From Pseudoalteromonas flavipulchra NCIMB 2033 = ATCC BAA-314 (GTDB lineage: Bacteria; Pseudomonadota; Gammaproteobacteria; Enterobacterales; Alteromonadaceae): a DNA stretch of 64,000 bases. Positions 26,201-34,489 of the stretch are shown here, in pieces (position 1 is the first letter of the stretch; each line of letters begins with the position of its first letter). The position numbers were made by a program, and so were the translations under genes. The stretch spans positions 479,398 through 543,397 of the forward strand of contig JWIH01000020.1 of NCBI GenBank assembly GCA_000814665.1, given 5' to 3'. The notes under the pieces are model-generated. The model did not search any database. It had not been told where the DNA came from and worked only from the letters and a program-made list of their open reading frames with translations.

Positions 26201-26459
26201 GGATCAGAATTTAACTAACCAATAGTATTCCTTTAGCGCTTAGATCAGGATTTTACTAAGCTAGCCCGAAAACAAGACTATCAGATCATATTTTTACCAA
26301 CTGATTAAGCTAATTGAGCTCATTAGATCACGATTTTACTAACCTACCTTAGTTTGAGTTAGTAAATTTGCGGTGTATATCGCCACTATTGCTGATATTT
26401 TATGCTAAATGATGTGGTTTCAAAGAGTTAACAAAGGAATGTTAGTAAAATTGTGATCT
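26201..26459. repeat. Cluster B of the 19-bp motif, with a 41-bp periodic array
   Basis: Four copies of AGATCANNATTTTACTAAC in the same orientation start at 26201, 26242, 26283 and 26325, so the period is 41, 41 and 42 bp. The 22-23-bp spacers are unrelated. A fifth, inverted copy at 26441-26459 matches the consensus perfectly. Weaker or coding copies follow at 26535-26553 and 27600-27618. A half-copy (GAGTTAGTAAAT) is near 26357. The whole set lies between convergent genes. The spacing is close to four helical turns, which would put bound proteins on the same face. Confidence 0.85.
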
Positions 26460-26460
26460 A

Positions 26461-26485
26461 AAAAAGGCGCCGTTAGTGGCGCCTT
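26461..26485 (-). terminator. Terminator of the DUF3649-PepSY-DUF3325 operon
   Basis: AAGGCGCC and GGCGCCTT form an 8-bp stem around GTTAGT; on the minus strand it is followed by TTTTTT. It abuts the perfect motif copy at 26441-26459. Confidence 0.85.
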
Positions 26486-26487
26486 AG

Positions 26488-26820
26488 TTAAAATATGATC
26501 CAATACAGCGTACTGAGCAGCATAGCGATAATGACTAGGTAAAATAGTGATCTGAAGTAACTAGGTTTGGTCGCAAAGATAGCGATAAGTAGTAATACTG
26601 CCAAGGTCATATAACCAATAAACTCTAAGCTACCGTAGGCCCCCTGAGTTTTAAGAGCAAGTGCCAAGCTGCTGCCGAGGCAGAGCCAGCCGGCAATGGT
26701 TAATTGACTTGTTACGTTACCTTTTGGACGTGTACCAAATACTTCTTTATAGTGATTGGGTTTTGCTACTGCAAAACCCATAAACGCTAGCAGGCAAAGT
26801 AAAAACGTTAGCCATTCCAT
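26488..26820 (-). CDS. DUF3325 family membrane protein
   Basis: A 110-residue protein with three or four hydrophobic helices (LTFLLCLLAFMGFAVA, IAGWLCLGSSLALAL, YMTLAVLLLIAIFA, LFYLVIIAMLLSTLYWIIF) and the short NHYKEVFG segment after helix 1, typical of DUF3325. Such genes end operons of a PepSY-TM protein next to siderophore receptors. Its start codon overlaps the stop of the PepSY gene. A weak 19-bp motif copy at 26535-26553 lies inside, read in a different frame (RSLFYL) from the other coding copies. Confidence 0.8.
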   Translation of the reverse strand: MEWLTFLLCLLAFMGFAVAKPNHYKEVFGTRPKGNVTSQLTIAGWLCLGSSLALALKTQGAYGSLEFIGYMTLAVLLLIAIFATKPSYFRSLFYLVIIAMLLSTLYWIIF

Positions 26821-28403
26821 TAGGCGTTTACCTCATGTTTTGCTTGGCGACGTGGTGTCGCTGGCGCTGCTTTGGTACTGCCGAGCTTTTTGGCTTGAAC
26901 CAAGAAACCGAACGCGATACCAATAGCCATCACATCAAAACCAAATAATACCCACTGACCATTAATGAAATAGCTAACAATGCTGCCATCAGTGGTTAGC
27001 ATGTTTACGACAGGCAGTAAGCCCCACACGATAGCATTTACTTTCGCAGAGAGCAGCCACGCTAGCCTATCCGACTTAAATAGAGCAGCCAGAGTGAATA
27101 CTCCCCACGTAACAAAGAACACCAGAACTTCTTTGTCTGCACGTCCCGCTAATTCCATTGGAAGCAATCGGTTTGCATAAAAGAACATCGCCGTTGCGGC
27201 TGGCAGACCCATAATGGTGCCTAAATTGAGCGACTCCACAAGCCTAAGGCCTACACCCGGTTTGTCATCACCTTTGAGCTTTTGGCGCAGTCTTTTTGCC
27301 CACATAACCGCACCAGTAGCAATCATGGCACATCCCGCTAATCCAGCAACAAAGTATAACCAACGCAAAAGCGGCTCTGCTAAACGTCCAGTGTGCAGTG
27401 CTATCATTCCGCCGTAGAGATTTTCAGCGCCAGACAGTGTCACATTGTGCGTTTTTAACAGCTCACCTGATACCGCGCTATACATCCAGCTTGGTGGGTC
27501 ATCCTGAACAGTACGTTGAGCATTGGCATAAAGCTTAATCGTTGCGCTTGCATCCCCTGGCGATGAGATCACAATGCGGCGAAGCGGTGCGTCACCAGAG
27601 TTAGTAAAATAATGATCTAACGCTGTATTTAATGCGAGCTCCTTCAATGGTTGTCCTGTTTCAGGGATCGCAGCAAGAAAGGGGTAGCGTTCGGCTCGGA
27701 GCGTTTTTGTATCTTCAAAGCGCTGCTCAGCTGGTTGTGGCAGCAACATAAAAATAAGCGTCACTAAGCCGGTGTAAGTGATCATAATATGAAACGGTAA
27801 TGCAACCACGGAAGAGAGATTGTGGGCGTCTAGCCAACTTCTCAGTCCTTTCCCGTTTCTAAATTGGAATAGATCTTTGAAAATGCGTTTATGGATCACT
27901 ACGCCAGAAATAAGCGCAATCAGCATAAACAGAGTTGCAAAACAGACAATCCAGCGCGCGGTGATTGCGTTCATGTAATGTAAGTCAAAATGCAAACGAT
28001 AGAAAAAGTTACCGCCTTTAGTCTCTCTAAACTCAGGAAGTGCCTCCAGCGTTACTGGGTCAAGATACTCCGAGTGACGTTTTCCACGTCTTTCCCCTTC
28101 GGCTGGCTTTTCAGAGTACATCAATAGCAAGCTTGGGCGACGCTCTGTTGGCATCTCAATACGCCAAGACTCGGCGCTTGGCGCTGTCTCTTGAAACCGT
28201 TCGATACTCTTTTTGACCGTTTCATTTTGTTGAGCGCTATCGTAATGAGGTAGATGATGTGTCGCAGGTTGTGCCCACAGACTGATCTCATGTCTGAAAA
28301 AACTCGCTGTACCAGCAAAAAAGATTAAAAACAGCAACCAACAAACGAGTAAACCAACCCAAGTGTGTAGCCAAGTCATACTGCGGAAAAATGACTCTCT
28401 CAC
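26820..28403 (-). CDS. PepSY-associated TM helix protein (iron-uptake type)
   Basis: A 527-residue inner-membrane protein. I start it at the GTG at 28403, overlapping the upstream stop as GTGA, because GGAGG lies 6 bases before it; an in-frame ATG at 28445 lies inside the upstream gene. Residues 9-30 form helix 1 (LHTWVGLLVCWLLFLIFFAG), followed by a periplasmic domain, paired helices around HFDLHYM...ARWIVCFATLFMLIA, and a second PepSY-like periplasmic domain. These proteins (PiuB/FecR-neighbour type) are thought to reduce iron-siderophore complexes. A perfect 19-bp motif copy at 27600-27618 is read as DHYFTN. Confidence 0.85.
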   Translation of the reverse strand: MRESFFRSMTWLHTWVGLLVCWLLFLIFFAGTASFFRHEISLWAQPATHHLPHYDSAQQNETVKKSIERFQETAPSAESWRIEMPTERRPSLLLMYSEKPAEGERRGKRHSEYLDPVTLEALPEFRETKGGNFFYRLHFDLHYMNAITARWIVCFATLFMLIALISGVVIHKRIFKDLFQFRNGKGLRSWLDAHNLSSVVALPFHIMITYTGLVTLIFMLLPQPAEQRFEDTKTLRAERYPFLAAIPETGQPLKELALNTALDHYFTNSGDAPLRRIVISSPGDASATIKLYANAQRTVQDDPPSWMYSAVSGELLKTHNVTLSGAENLYGGMIALHTGRLAEPLLRWLYFVAGLAGCAMIATGAVMWAKRLRQKLKGDDKPGVGLRLVESLNLGTIMGLPAATAMFFYANRLLPMELAGRADKEVLVFFVTWGVFTLAALFKSDRLAWLLSAKVNAIVWGLLPVVNMLTTDGSIVSYFINGQWVLFGFDVMAIGIAFGFLVQAKKLGSTKAAPATPRRQAKHEVNA

Positions 28404-28705
28404 AGGGAGCCTCCAAAATGCGTCAGTGCGCCGTAGAGAATACAAAGTAGTCCGATCATGCCAAGAAATACTTTTCTAAAAGAGCGGCATCCAAACACCC
28501 AAATAAAAACGATGGCGTAAAAGACGATGCCGGTTGTTAATGCATATAAAAGCGCATCTAGGCGCGGAGTAGGTAAAGTTAAAGCCAACAAAGATGAAGC
28601 CAAAACGGTCACGTAATAGCCGCCGAAAATAGCGATGAAAAAGCGTGCTAGCACTTCAGCTCTGTACAAAATAGCCTTATTGTTTGTGTTATCCCGACTA
28701 GGCAT
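28400..28705 (-). CDS. DUF3649 family membrane protein
   Basis: A 101-residue protein with three hydrophobic helices (FFIAIFGGYYVTVLASSLLAL, LLYALTTGIVFYAIVFIWVFG, VFLGMIGLLCILYGAL) matching DUF3649. It is the first gene of the DUF3649-PepSY-DUF3325 operon, a set usually controlled by Fur and linked to siderophore uptake. A Fur-box-like sequence lies about 60 bp upstream. Confidence 0.8.
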   Translation of the reverse strand: MPSRDNTNNKAILYRAEVLARFFIAIFGGYYVTVLASSLLALTLPTPRLDALLYALTTGIVFYAIVFIWVFGCRSFRKVFLGMIGLLCILYGALTHFGGSL

Positions 28706-28764
28706 AGCACCTCTTAAAAAGACAGAAAACGTAATAGAATATTATCCAATAATTTGCATCTAAA

Positions 28765-28779
28765 TGATAGTGATTCGTA
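28765..28779. promoter_or_regulatory. Candidate Fur box
   Basis: TGATAGTGATTCGTA matches the 7-1-7 Fur consensus TGATAATNATTATCA at about 10 of 14 positions, with the left half nearly perfect. It lies between the divergent DUF3649 operon and the glycosylase gene. The position suits iron control of the PepSY operon, but the match is only moderate. Confidence 0.35.
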
Positions 28780-28900
28780 CTTGTTTTAAGTCGAGTGGAG
28801 GTGTTTTAACGACTAAGTGCTTTTGGTTCAATGGGGTTTTGAATGTGGTTATGCCATAATGACTCTCGGTGCGATTGGGTAAAATAAGAAGTAAGGGAAG

Positions 28901-29467
28901 ATGGATACTTTTGAACGTGTTAGGCAGTGCAAGCTTTGTGATAAAACGCTTCCCATGGGGGCAAAACCTATCATCCAAGGCAGTTATAAGGCCAAAGTCT
29001 TAATTATAGGCCAAGCGCCGGGGTTAAAAGCACATCAAACCTGTCAGCCGTTTAATGACCCAAGTGGAGATAGATTGCGCGACTGGCTCGGTGTTAGTCG
29101 AGCACAGTTTTATAACCCAGATTTATTTGCCATTATGCCAATGGCGTTTTGCTACCCGGGTAAAGGGAAGTCTGGAGATTTACCACCGCCTAAAATCTGT
29201 GCGCCAACGTGGCATTCTCAGGTGCTAGCTACACTCAGCCACGTATCGCTGACACTACTTATTGGGCAATATGCGCAAAAATGCTACTTAACGCAATATT
29301 CATCAGTAACTGAGTTGGTAAAAAATGCTGACTTTTCCAGCCAAAGTCATTTGCCATTACCTCATCCTAGCCCCCGTAATCAGATCTGGTTAAAAAAGCA
29401 CGACTGGTTTGAAAAAGACAGTGTACCGCAGTTAAAGACAAGAGTTTCAGCTGCGCTATCATCTTGA
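28901..29467 (+). CDS. Uracil-DNA glycosylase family protein
   Basis: A 188-residue protein with the UDG-superfamily fold: an N-terminal CKLCDKTLP cysteine pair as in family 4/5 iron-sulfur members, motif A IIGQAPGLKAH (family GQxPG), and motif B region HPSPRN (HPSPxN). Only one CxxC pair is evident, so a full [4Fe-4S] site is not assured. It resembles the short uracil-DNA glycosylase-like proteins common in gammaproteobacteria; activity is inferred. Confidence 0.8.
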   Translation: MDTFERVRQCKLCDKTLPMGAKPIIQGSYKAKVLIIGQAPGLKAHQTCQPFNDPSGDRLRDWLGVSRAQFYNPDLFAIMPMAFCYPGKGKSGDLPPPKICAPTWHSQVLATLSHVSLTLLIGQYAQKCYLTQYSSVTELVKNADFSSQSHLPLPHPSPRNQIWLKKHDWFEKDSVPQLKTRVSAALSS

Positions 29468-29666
29468 TAATGCGTTAATTAAATTTTCACTTAATGCTTT
29501 AGGGTTAGGTTTAAAATCAAAGGCAATCTGATAGGTTTAAAACTAAGGAATAAAGGTCATATCAGCTAATATTTATCACCATTTAGTTGCGTAATTACGA
29601 GTATTACCTCATACTCCAGCCTGTTTACATAACAAACACTTTTTAACATTTTCAAAGGACTTGATA

Positions 29667-30023
29667 ATGATATACAAAACTACCGGTTGGGCTGCTGTAC
29701 TCCTTTCTCTCGTCGCATTTTATCCTAGTATGCAACCTGGTGCGTTTTCCGTTATAGGCTTCTACTTATGCCTGTTTTCCCTCATTATCGCAGCATTTGC
29801 GAGCCATATGGATAAACCGATTTATTTTCGCAGCGTGATCACACTGTCTCTTGTTAACATCTTGTTAGTGAATGATGGTACTCGTGCAAGCCTTTGGTTT
29901 GGCCAAAGCGACTGGGTCTATATCGGCTCTATGTACGGTATCTTTTTAGTCGTGGTGAGTATTTGTGGTTTTCTAGTGAGCCGAGACTTATTGATATCAA
30001 CCTTAGAAGGTAAGGTTGAGTAA
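29667..30023 (+). CDS. Small four-helix membrane protein, hypothetical
   Basis: A 118-residue protein starting at ATG 29667 with AAAGGA 7 bases upstream; an in-frame TTG at 29661 is less well placed. Four hydrophobic helices (AAVLLSLVAFYPS, VIGFYLCLFSLIIAAFAS, FRSVITLSLVNILLV, YGIFLVVVSICGFLV) suggest an inner-membrane protein. No family recognised. Confidence 0.65.
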   Translation: MIYKTTGWAAVLLSLVAFYPSMQPGAFSVIGFYLCLFSLIIAAFASHMDKPIYFRSVITLSLVNILLVNDGTRASLWFGQSDWVYIGSMYGIFLVVVSICGFLVSRDLLISTLEGKVE

Positions 30024-30025
30024 AA

Positions 30026-30053
30026 AATAAGTGCACAAGCAAAGCCTGTGCAC
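30026..30053. terminator. Terminator between convergent genes
   Basis: GTGCACAAGC and GCCTGTGCAC form a 10-bp stem with one G-U-type mismatch around AAA. The minus-strand side is followed by TTATTTTTTAC, so it serves mainly the qorB gene. Confidence 0.75.
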
Positions 30054-30074
30054 TATATCAGCGGTAAAATACGC

Positions 30075-30920
30075 TTAACTCTTTGCGAGCGACTGGGCCA
30101 CCGTTGTGGTCGGGCGACCAATCAACTGGCTGAGCGCATTACTCTGGGTTGCCAAATATCTTTGCTGTGCTTGTGCCTCGGCGTCAACCAATAACGCAGC
30201 AAACGCTGCTGGCACGCCAAGAGCAACCAAGTAGGCCAAGTATTCTTCTTCAGATACAAACTTTGCTTTTACTTCAACTTGAGTATGCTTTGACACCGCT
30301 TGTGCCAAACCTTCAATTGTAAATGCGTTATCGCCAGCCAGCTCATAGACTGAATTATCATGGCCAGAACTACTTAATACGGTTGCAGCAGCCAGTGCGT
30401 AGTCTGCACGAGCAGCGCTATTGATCTGAGCTTTCGGCGCGATTGAGGTAATGGCATGATTTGCTGTAAATACAGGTACTAAATCAGTGTAGTTCTCGTT
30501 ATACCATCCATTTCTCAGCATGCTATAAGCCACGCCGCTTGCTCTCAAATACGCTTCTGTTTCTTTGTGCTCTTTAGCCAGCTTTAGTGGTGAATTGTCC
30601 ACATTCAAAATACTGGTATAGGCGATTAAGCGCACTTGGTTTTTCACTGCGGCGTCAATAACTGCTTTGTGTTGAGGTGTGCGGCTTCCGATCTGATTGC
30701 CTGAGATCAGCAGCAGCTTTTCAACACCTGCAAGTGCTGCATCAAGTGTATGCGGTTTGTCATAATCAGCTTGCCTTACGGTGATCCCTAAATTGGTGAG
30801 TGCCTTTCCTTTATCGAGATCTCTGACAAGAGCCACGATGTGCTTGGCTGGGATCTTTTGTGTCAAAAACTCGATAACTAATTGACCTAATTTGCCTGTT
30901 GCGCCTGTGATTGCGATCAT
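30075..30920 (-). CDS. qorB: NmrA-type NAD(P)H:quinone oxidoreductase
   Basis: A 281-residue atypical short-chain dehydrogenase. The Rossmann motif ITGATGKLGQLV is at the N-terminus, followed by VRDLDKGKAL (cofactor specificity loop), LLLISGNQIGSRTPQH, and LRNGWYNENYTD, all features of QorB/YtfG. E. coli QorB reduces quinones with NADPH. It is divergent from a LysR-type regulator that probably controls it. Gene symbol follows the E. coli family and is likely but not proven here. Confidence 0.88.
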   Translation of the reverse strand: MIAITGATGKLGQLVIEFLTQKIPAKHIVALVRDLDKGKALTNLGITVRQADYDKPHTLDAALAGVEKLLLISGNQIGSRTPQHKAVIDAAVKNQVRLIAYTSILNVDNSPLKLAKEHKETEAYLRASGVAYSMLRNGWYNENYTDLVPVFTANHAITSIAPKAQINSAARADYALAAATVLSSSGHDNSVYELAGDNAFTIEGLAQAVSKHTQVEVKAKFVSEEEYLAYLVALGVPAAFAALLVDAEAQAQQRYLATQSNALSQLIGRPTTTVAQSLAKS

Positions 30921-31023
30921 GATGTATACCTCTTTTTAAAATGAGAATGTATTGGATGTCGCTATTATGCGTGGTAATTTTTGTTATCATAAGTGAGTTA
31001 ATTCGATATGGTGAGTTCTGAAA

Positions 31024-31920
31024 TTGAGTACAATAGACTTAAATGCACTAAAACTCTTAGCGATATTTGCAACGGTTGTGGATGTGGGAAGCTTTGCTCA
31101 AGCTGCGCGAAAGCTGGCTACTAGCCGTTCTAGAGTGAGTGAACAAGTGTCCCAGTTAGAGGCCATGCTGGGTGTTCGACTACTGCAGCGTAGCACGAGG
31201 CAACTCACGCTAACGCGAGAGGGGCGTGACATTTTGGCTCAAGCGCATTCATTGCACGCTATTTTGGATGATGTTGAGGTATTGCTCGATAACAAAGAGC
31301 CTCATGGTATGGTCTCAATAACCATGACACACGACACCGCACATAAGTTTCTGTTACCAAAACTTCCTGAACTCACGGCGCGATATCCGAAGATCCAATT
31401 AAATATCATCGTTGATGATGACAAGCGCGATATAATTAACGACCAAATAGATCTCGCCATCAGGGTTGGCTTTCCTAAAGATAGCGCACTGGTTGCAAGG
31501 CAATTACATCAAGAATGTTTTAAGCTCTATGCAAGCCCTAAACTGATAGCATTGCATGGTTTACCAAGCAAAGACACACTGCTAAATCAGTTACCTTGGT
31601 TACTGTTAGAGCAGGCTAAATCAACGGGGATGACACAGTTTTATCGTGGCGGTGAAGCCGTAAACTTTACACCAACTCAAGTACATTGGTGCAATTCCCC
31701 CATGCTGTTACAACAAATGACAGTGGCAGGATTAGGAGTTGCGCAGTTATTGCCTTCTACTGTGAAGCAAGAAGTTGAGCGTGGGGAGTTACAAATGATC
31801 TGTCCAGAGTTAAGTAGCGAGCAACTGGTGTTTTCTCTCATTTATCCATCGCGTAAACAAATTCCACCTAGGACACGGGCGGTTATTGACTACCTATTGG
31901 AAGCGAATCTGTTTGGATAG
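31024..31920 (+). CDS. LysR-family transcriptional regulator
   Basis: A 298-residue regulator with the winged helix at residues 8-66 (FAQAARKLATSRSRVSEQVS, LEAMLGVRLLQRSTR) and a periplasmic-binding-like effector domain. The start is a TTG at 31024 with GGTGAG upstream; no ATG is suitable. It is divergent from qorB with about 100 bp between. The pairing suggests induction by quinones or electrophiles. Close in type to the DhfA/QorR-neighbour LysR group. Confidence 0.88.
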   Translation: MSTIDLNALKLLAIFATVVDVGSFAQAARKLATSRSRVSEQVSQLEAMLGVRLLQRSTRQLTLTREGRDILAQAHSLHAILDDVEVLLDNKEPHGMVSITMTHDTAHKFLLPKLPELTARYPKIQLNIIVDDDKRDIINDQIDLAIRVGFPKDSALVARQLHQECFKLYASPKLIALHGLPSKDTLLNQLPWLLLEQAKSTGMTQFYRGGEAVNFTPTQVHWCNSPMLLQQMTVAGLGVAQLLPSTVKQEVERGELQMICPELSSEQLVFSLIYPSRKQIPPRTRAVIDYLLEANLFG

Positions 31921-32055
31921 CTTTAATTCTTTTTAACAGAATGATGTGTGATATTTTTACTAATTTAATTATTCTAAAGCGAACGTATACTTTCTTCCAA
32001 CGGCTCATCACCTAGAGCCAATCCAATACCGTCTATATTTATCGAGGAAAGTATC

Positions 32056-32475
32056 ATGAACCTAATTAACATCATTAAACCGAACAGTACAATGGCATCA
32101 GTATTATCTTTATTTGGCCGAGTAGGGCTATCAGCCATTTTTATACTGGCTGCGATTAATAAAATCCAATACTTCGAAGGTAATGCTGCATACATGGCTT
32201 CAAGTGGATTACCAAGCGAGCTGCTGCCATTGGTTATAGCCTTTGAATTGATAGGAGGGCTTTTCATTCTTGCGGGAGCATTTACTCAGCTGACAGCAAT
32301 TGCATTTGCAGGATTTAGTATTGTCAGTGCGTTGCTGTTTCACTTTGATCTGGCCGACCAAATGCAGTTCTTAATGTTTTTTAAAAATATTGCAATGGCT
32401 GGTGGCTTTCTCGCACTTGCCGTGTCAGGTGCTGGTAAATTCAGTATCGACAGTAAGCTCGTAGAGAGTAAGTAA
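32056..32475 (+). CDS. DoxX family membrane protein
   Basis: A 139-residue DoxX protein with four hydrophobic helices. The first (LFGRVGLSAIFILAAINKIQ) is the diagnostic DoxX helix, followed by YMASSGLP, LIGGLFILAGAFTQ and the C-terminal FLMFFKNIAMAGGFL. GAGGAAA precedes the ATG. The stop codon TAA is the first three bases of a palindromic element at 32473-32670, so the original 3' end may have been altered by insertion. Functions proposed for the family concern oxidative stress and thiol balance. Confidence 0.88.
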   Translation: MNLINIIKPNSTMASVLSLFGRVGLSAIFILAAINKIQYFEGNAAYMASSGLPSELLPLVIAFELIGGLFILAGAFTQLTAIAFAGFSIVSALLFHFDLADQMQFLMFFKNIAMAGGFLALAVSGAGKFSIDSKLVESK

Positions 32476-32670
32476 CCTGAGCTGCGGATAATTAATGCCT
32501 TTCTAGCAGCCAGTTTTAGCGCTAACTGCGTTGAATTCACTTCCAATAGCCAGCTATTGGTGCGTAAATTCGCCTTGTTTTCCCTAAAACTCTCTGGCTA
32601 GACAAGGAAAAAACTAAGTTGTGCTTTAGCAACAATGAGTTGGAACATTCCTTATCCAAACCTCAGGTTA
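32473..32670. repeat. 198-bp palindromic element with inverted ends
   Basis: Terminal inverted repeats TAACCTGAGCTGCGGATAA and TTATCCAAACCTCAGGTTA match at 16 of 19 positions. The inside folds on itself: CCAATAGC / GCTATTGG at the centre, with further pairs such as CAGCCAG / CTGGCTAG-type arms. It has no coding capacity and overlaps the stop codon of the DoxX gene. A solo end is at 19583-19601. The element looks like a dispersed non-autonomous repeat. Confidence 0.8.
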
Positions 32671-32684
32671 AGTAATTACAAAAT

Positions 32685-32716
32685 AAAAGCGCACAGGGTT
32701 GGGACCGTGCGCTTTT
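32685..32716. terminator. Bidirectional terminator
   Basis: AAAAGCGCAC and GTGCGCTTTT form a 10-bp perfect stem with a 12-base loop, serving the convergent DoxX and ABC permease genes. Confidence 0.85.
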
Positions 32717-32726
32717 GGTAGTCCTG

Positions 32727-33452
32727 TTAAGCCTTTTTAAATTTAATTTGTGCGACAAAAAATAATGCTAGCGTTTGTGTAATTAGGACGGCCGCATGGA
32801 GGTAAACTGGAAAACCCAAGGTGGCATCAATGGTCGAAAGCGCCAACTGGGAAATATGGAAAGTTGGCAACAGCCAAGCAAACCATTGCATTGCTTCAGG
32901 AAATAGCGTGATAGGTAGCCACAGGCCAGAAAGCAATGAGAGTGGTAGGTAAACTAAATTAACCACTGCAGGTGCCGCTTTTGCTGACACTGACAGCCCA
33001 ACTAACAGCCCTAACATACACAAAGGCAAGGTGCCGAGCAGGGCAATGGCAATCACGAGTAACCATTGAGCTAAACTTAAAGACACGCCAGAAAATAATG
33101 CCAGCAAGCTCATTAAGCAGGCTACGAGCAATGAAAAAGCCGTCGCACTTACACATTTTGCGAGCAGATACTGATAGGGAGAAACGGGAGAGAGCTGCTT
33201 GAGTATCAGCCAACCATTTTGCTTTTCAAGGGCGACGTTAACGCCAAAGGAAAATAGCGCAGGTCCTATCATGCCAAAAATCAAATAATTGATATACATA
33301 TAGTTATGGGAGTCATGATGACTGAACACCACGCCGAAGAAAAGATAAAACAAGCAAGGAAATAGGGTGGCTGGGATCACAAAACCCTTACTTCTAAATG
33401 TGCTCAAAAGCTCAGTTTTGCTCTCTAGTATAAAGGATGCTGTGTTTATCAT
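32727..33452 (-). CDS. ABC-2 type transporter permease
   Basis: A 241-residue permease with six hydrophobic helices. The N-terminal amphipathic ESKTELLSTFRSKGFVIPA leads into helix 1, and PLSLLSGLWLPITLFPEAMQ near the end is the ABC-2 signature. Together with the ATPase ending 3 bp upstream it forms a drug- or lipid-exporter of the ABC-2 type. In several gammaproteobacteria this pair sits beside a DesK/DesR two-component system, but none is present here. Confidence 0.88.
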   Translation of the reverse strand: MINTASFILESKTELLSTFRSKGFVIPATLFPCLFYLFFGVVFSHHDSHNYMYINYLIFGMIGPALFSFGVNVALEKQNGWLILKQLSPVSPYQYLLAKCVSATAFSLLVACLMSLLALFSGVSLSLAQWLLVIAIALLGTLPLCMLGLLVGLSVSAKAAPAVVNLVYLPLSLLSGLWLPITLFPEAMQWFAWLLPTFHISQLALSTIDATLGFPVYLHAAVLITQTLALFFVAQIKFKKA

Positions 33453-33454
33453 GG

Positions 33455-34342
33455 TTAAGCGCTCCTAGCATTCATTAGGGATAAATAAGCTTCTTCGAGG
33501 CTCATTGGGGCTACATATAAATTGCGGATAGAAAATTTCTCTAATAACTGCTGCAAAATATGGTTTGGCTCGTCCGTCAAGATAGTGAACTGATCGCCTT
33601 TAACATTCAGATCTATCATGGGAAGTGCGTTAACCAGTGCCGCTGCAGACAGGTCGCTGGTGAACTTGATTTGTGAGCGACGATAGGTGTTAGCAAGCTC
33701 AGGTATGTCGTTAAGCTTGGTACATTTTCCTTCTTTTAAAACTAACAATTCATCCGCTAATGCTTCTGCCTCGTGAAGATAGTGTGTGGTAAGGAGTACC
33801 GTTTTATTTTGTTGTTTTAACGTCCGTACGGCCTGCCACAGTTGCTGTCTTGACTCTACATCCATACCAACACTAGGTTCATCCAAAAAAACAATGTTGG
33901 GATTGCCTGCTAGTGCAATTGCCATAAACAGTCGTTGCTTTTGGCCTCCAGATAACGTGTCGAAAGTTTGTTCTAAAAATGGTGCTAATTGGCAGAGGGA
34001 AATTAACCGCTCCAATGGAATTGGGGTTTGATGGTAACTTGCAAATAACGCCAGAAACTCATCTACCTTGGTTTGCAGAGGTAGTCCGCCTAACTGCATC
34101 ATGGCACCCACGCGCTGGCGGCAAAAATCAGACTCAGGCTGATGGCCAAGAACGGAAACTCGTCCTGAAGTGGGTCTTAGTCTGCCAAGCATTATATTGA
34201 TCAGGGTGGTTTTTCCCGCGCCATTTGGACCAAGAATGGAATATACCTTACCCTGTTCAAGCGTAAGGTTTAGGTCTGCTAATATTGGCTTAGTATTGTT
34301 GTATGCAAAACTGATATTTGATAACTCAATGGCATTGCTCAC
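33455..34342 (-). CDS. ABC transporter ATP-binding protein
   Basis: A 295-residue ATPase. I start it at the GTG at 34342 (SNAIELSNISFAYNN), which has TAGGAG 8 bases upstream; the in-frame start at 34432 adds 30 residues without homology. Walker A is GPNGAGKTT, the signature LSGGQKQRLFMAIAL, Walker B IVFLDEPSVGMD and the H-loop TTHYLHEAE. About 75 extra C-terminal residues are usual for drug-export ATPases (DrrA/CcmA type). It drives the ABC-2 permease gene 3 bp downstream. Confidence 0.9.
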   Translation of the reverse strand: MSNAIELSNISFAYNNTKPILADLNLTLEQGKVYSILGPNGAGKTTLINIMLGRLRPTSGRVSVLGHQPESDFCRQRVGAMMQLGGLPLQTKVDEFLALFASYHQTPIPLERLISLCQLAPFLEQTFDTLSGGQKQRLFMAIALAGNPNIVFLDEPSVGMDVESRQQLWQAVRTLKQQNKTVLLTTHYLHEAEALADELLVLKEGKCTKLNDIPELANTYRRSQIKFTSDLSAAALVNALPMIDLNVKGDQFTILTDEPNHILQQLLEKFSIRNLYVAPMSLEEAYLSLMNARSA

Positions 34343-34453
34343 CGTCTTCGCTCCTACTGAACTGTACGATTTGCAGTATGCGCTGCTGTAAGATGAAGCG
34401 TGAGTGAGGGTTGTCAGAAAATAAAATGACAAATGTCAGAACTTAAAAAGAGA

Positions 34454-34481
34454 ACTCACAGGCATTGCAACACCTGTGAGT
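34454..34481 (-). terminator. Terminator of the DUF2141 gene
   Basis: ACTCACAGG and CCTGTGAGT form a 9-bp perfect stem; on the minus strand it is followed by TCTCTTTTT. Confidence 0.8.
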
Positions 34482-34489
34482 ATTCAGCA

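Noticed and set aside
26201-26343. CRISPR-like array (19-bp repeats, 22-23-bp spacers)
   Set aside because: Repeats are too short and degenerate, copies occur singly and inside genes elsewhere, both orientations exist, and there are no cas genes.
31946-31966. Degenerate 19-bp motif before the DoxX gene
   Set aside because: Only the TTTTTACTAA half matches; the GATC half is missing.
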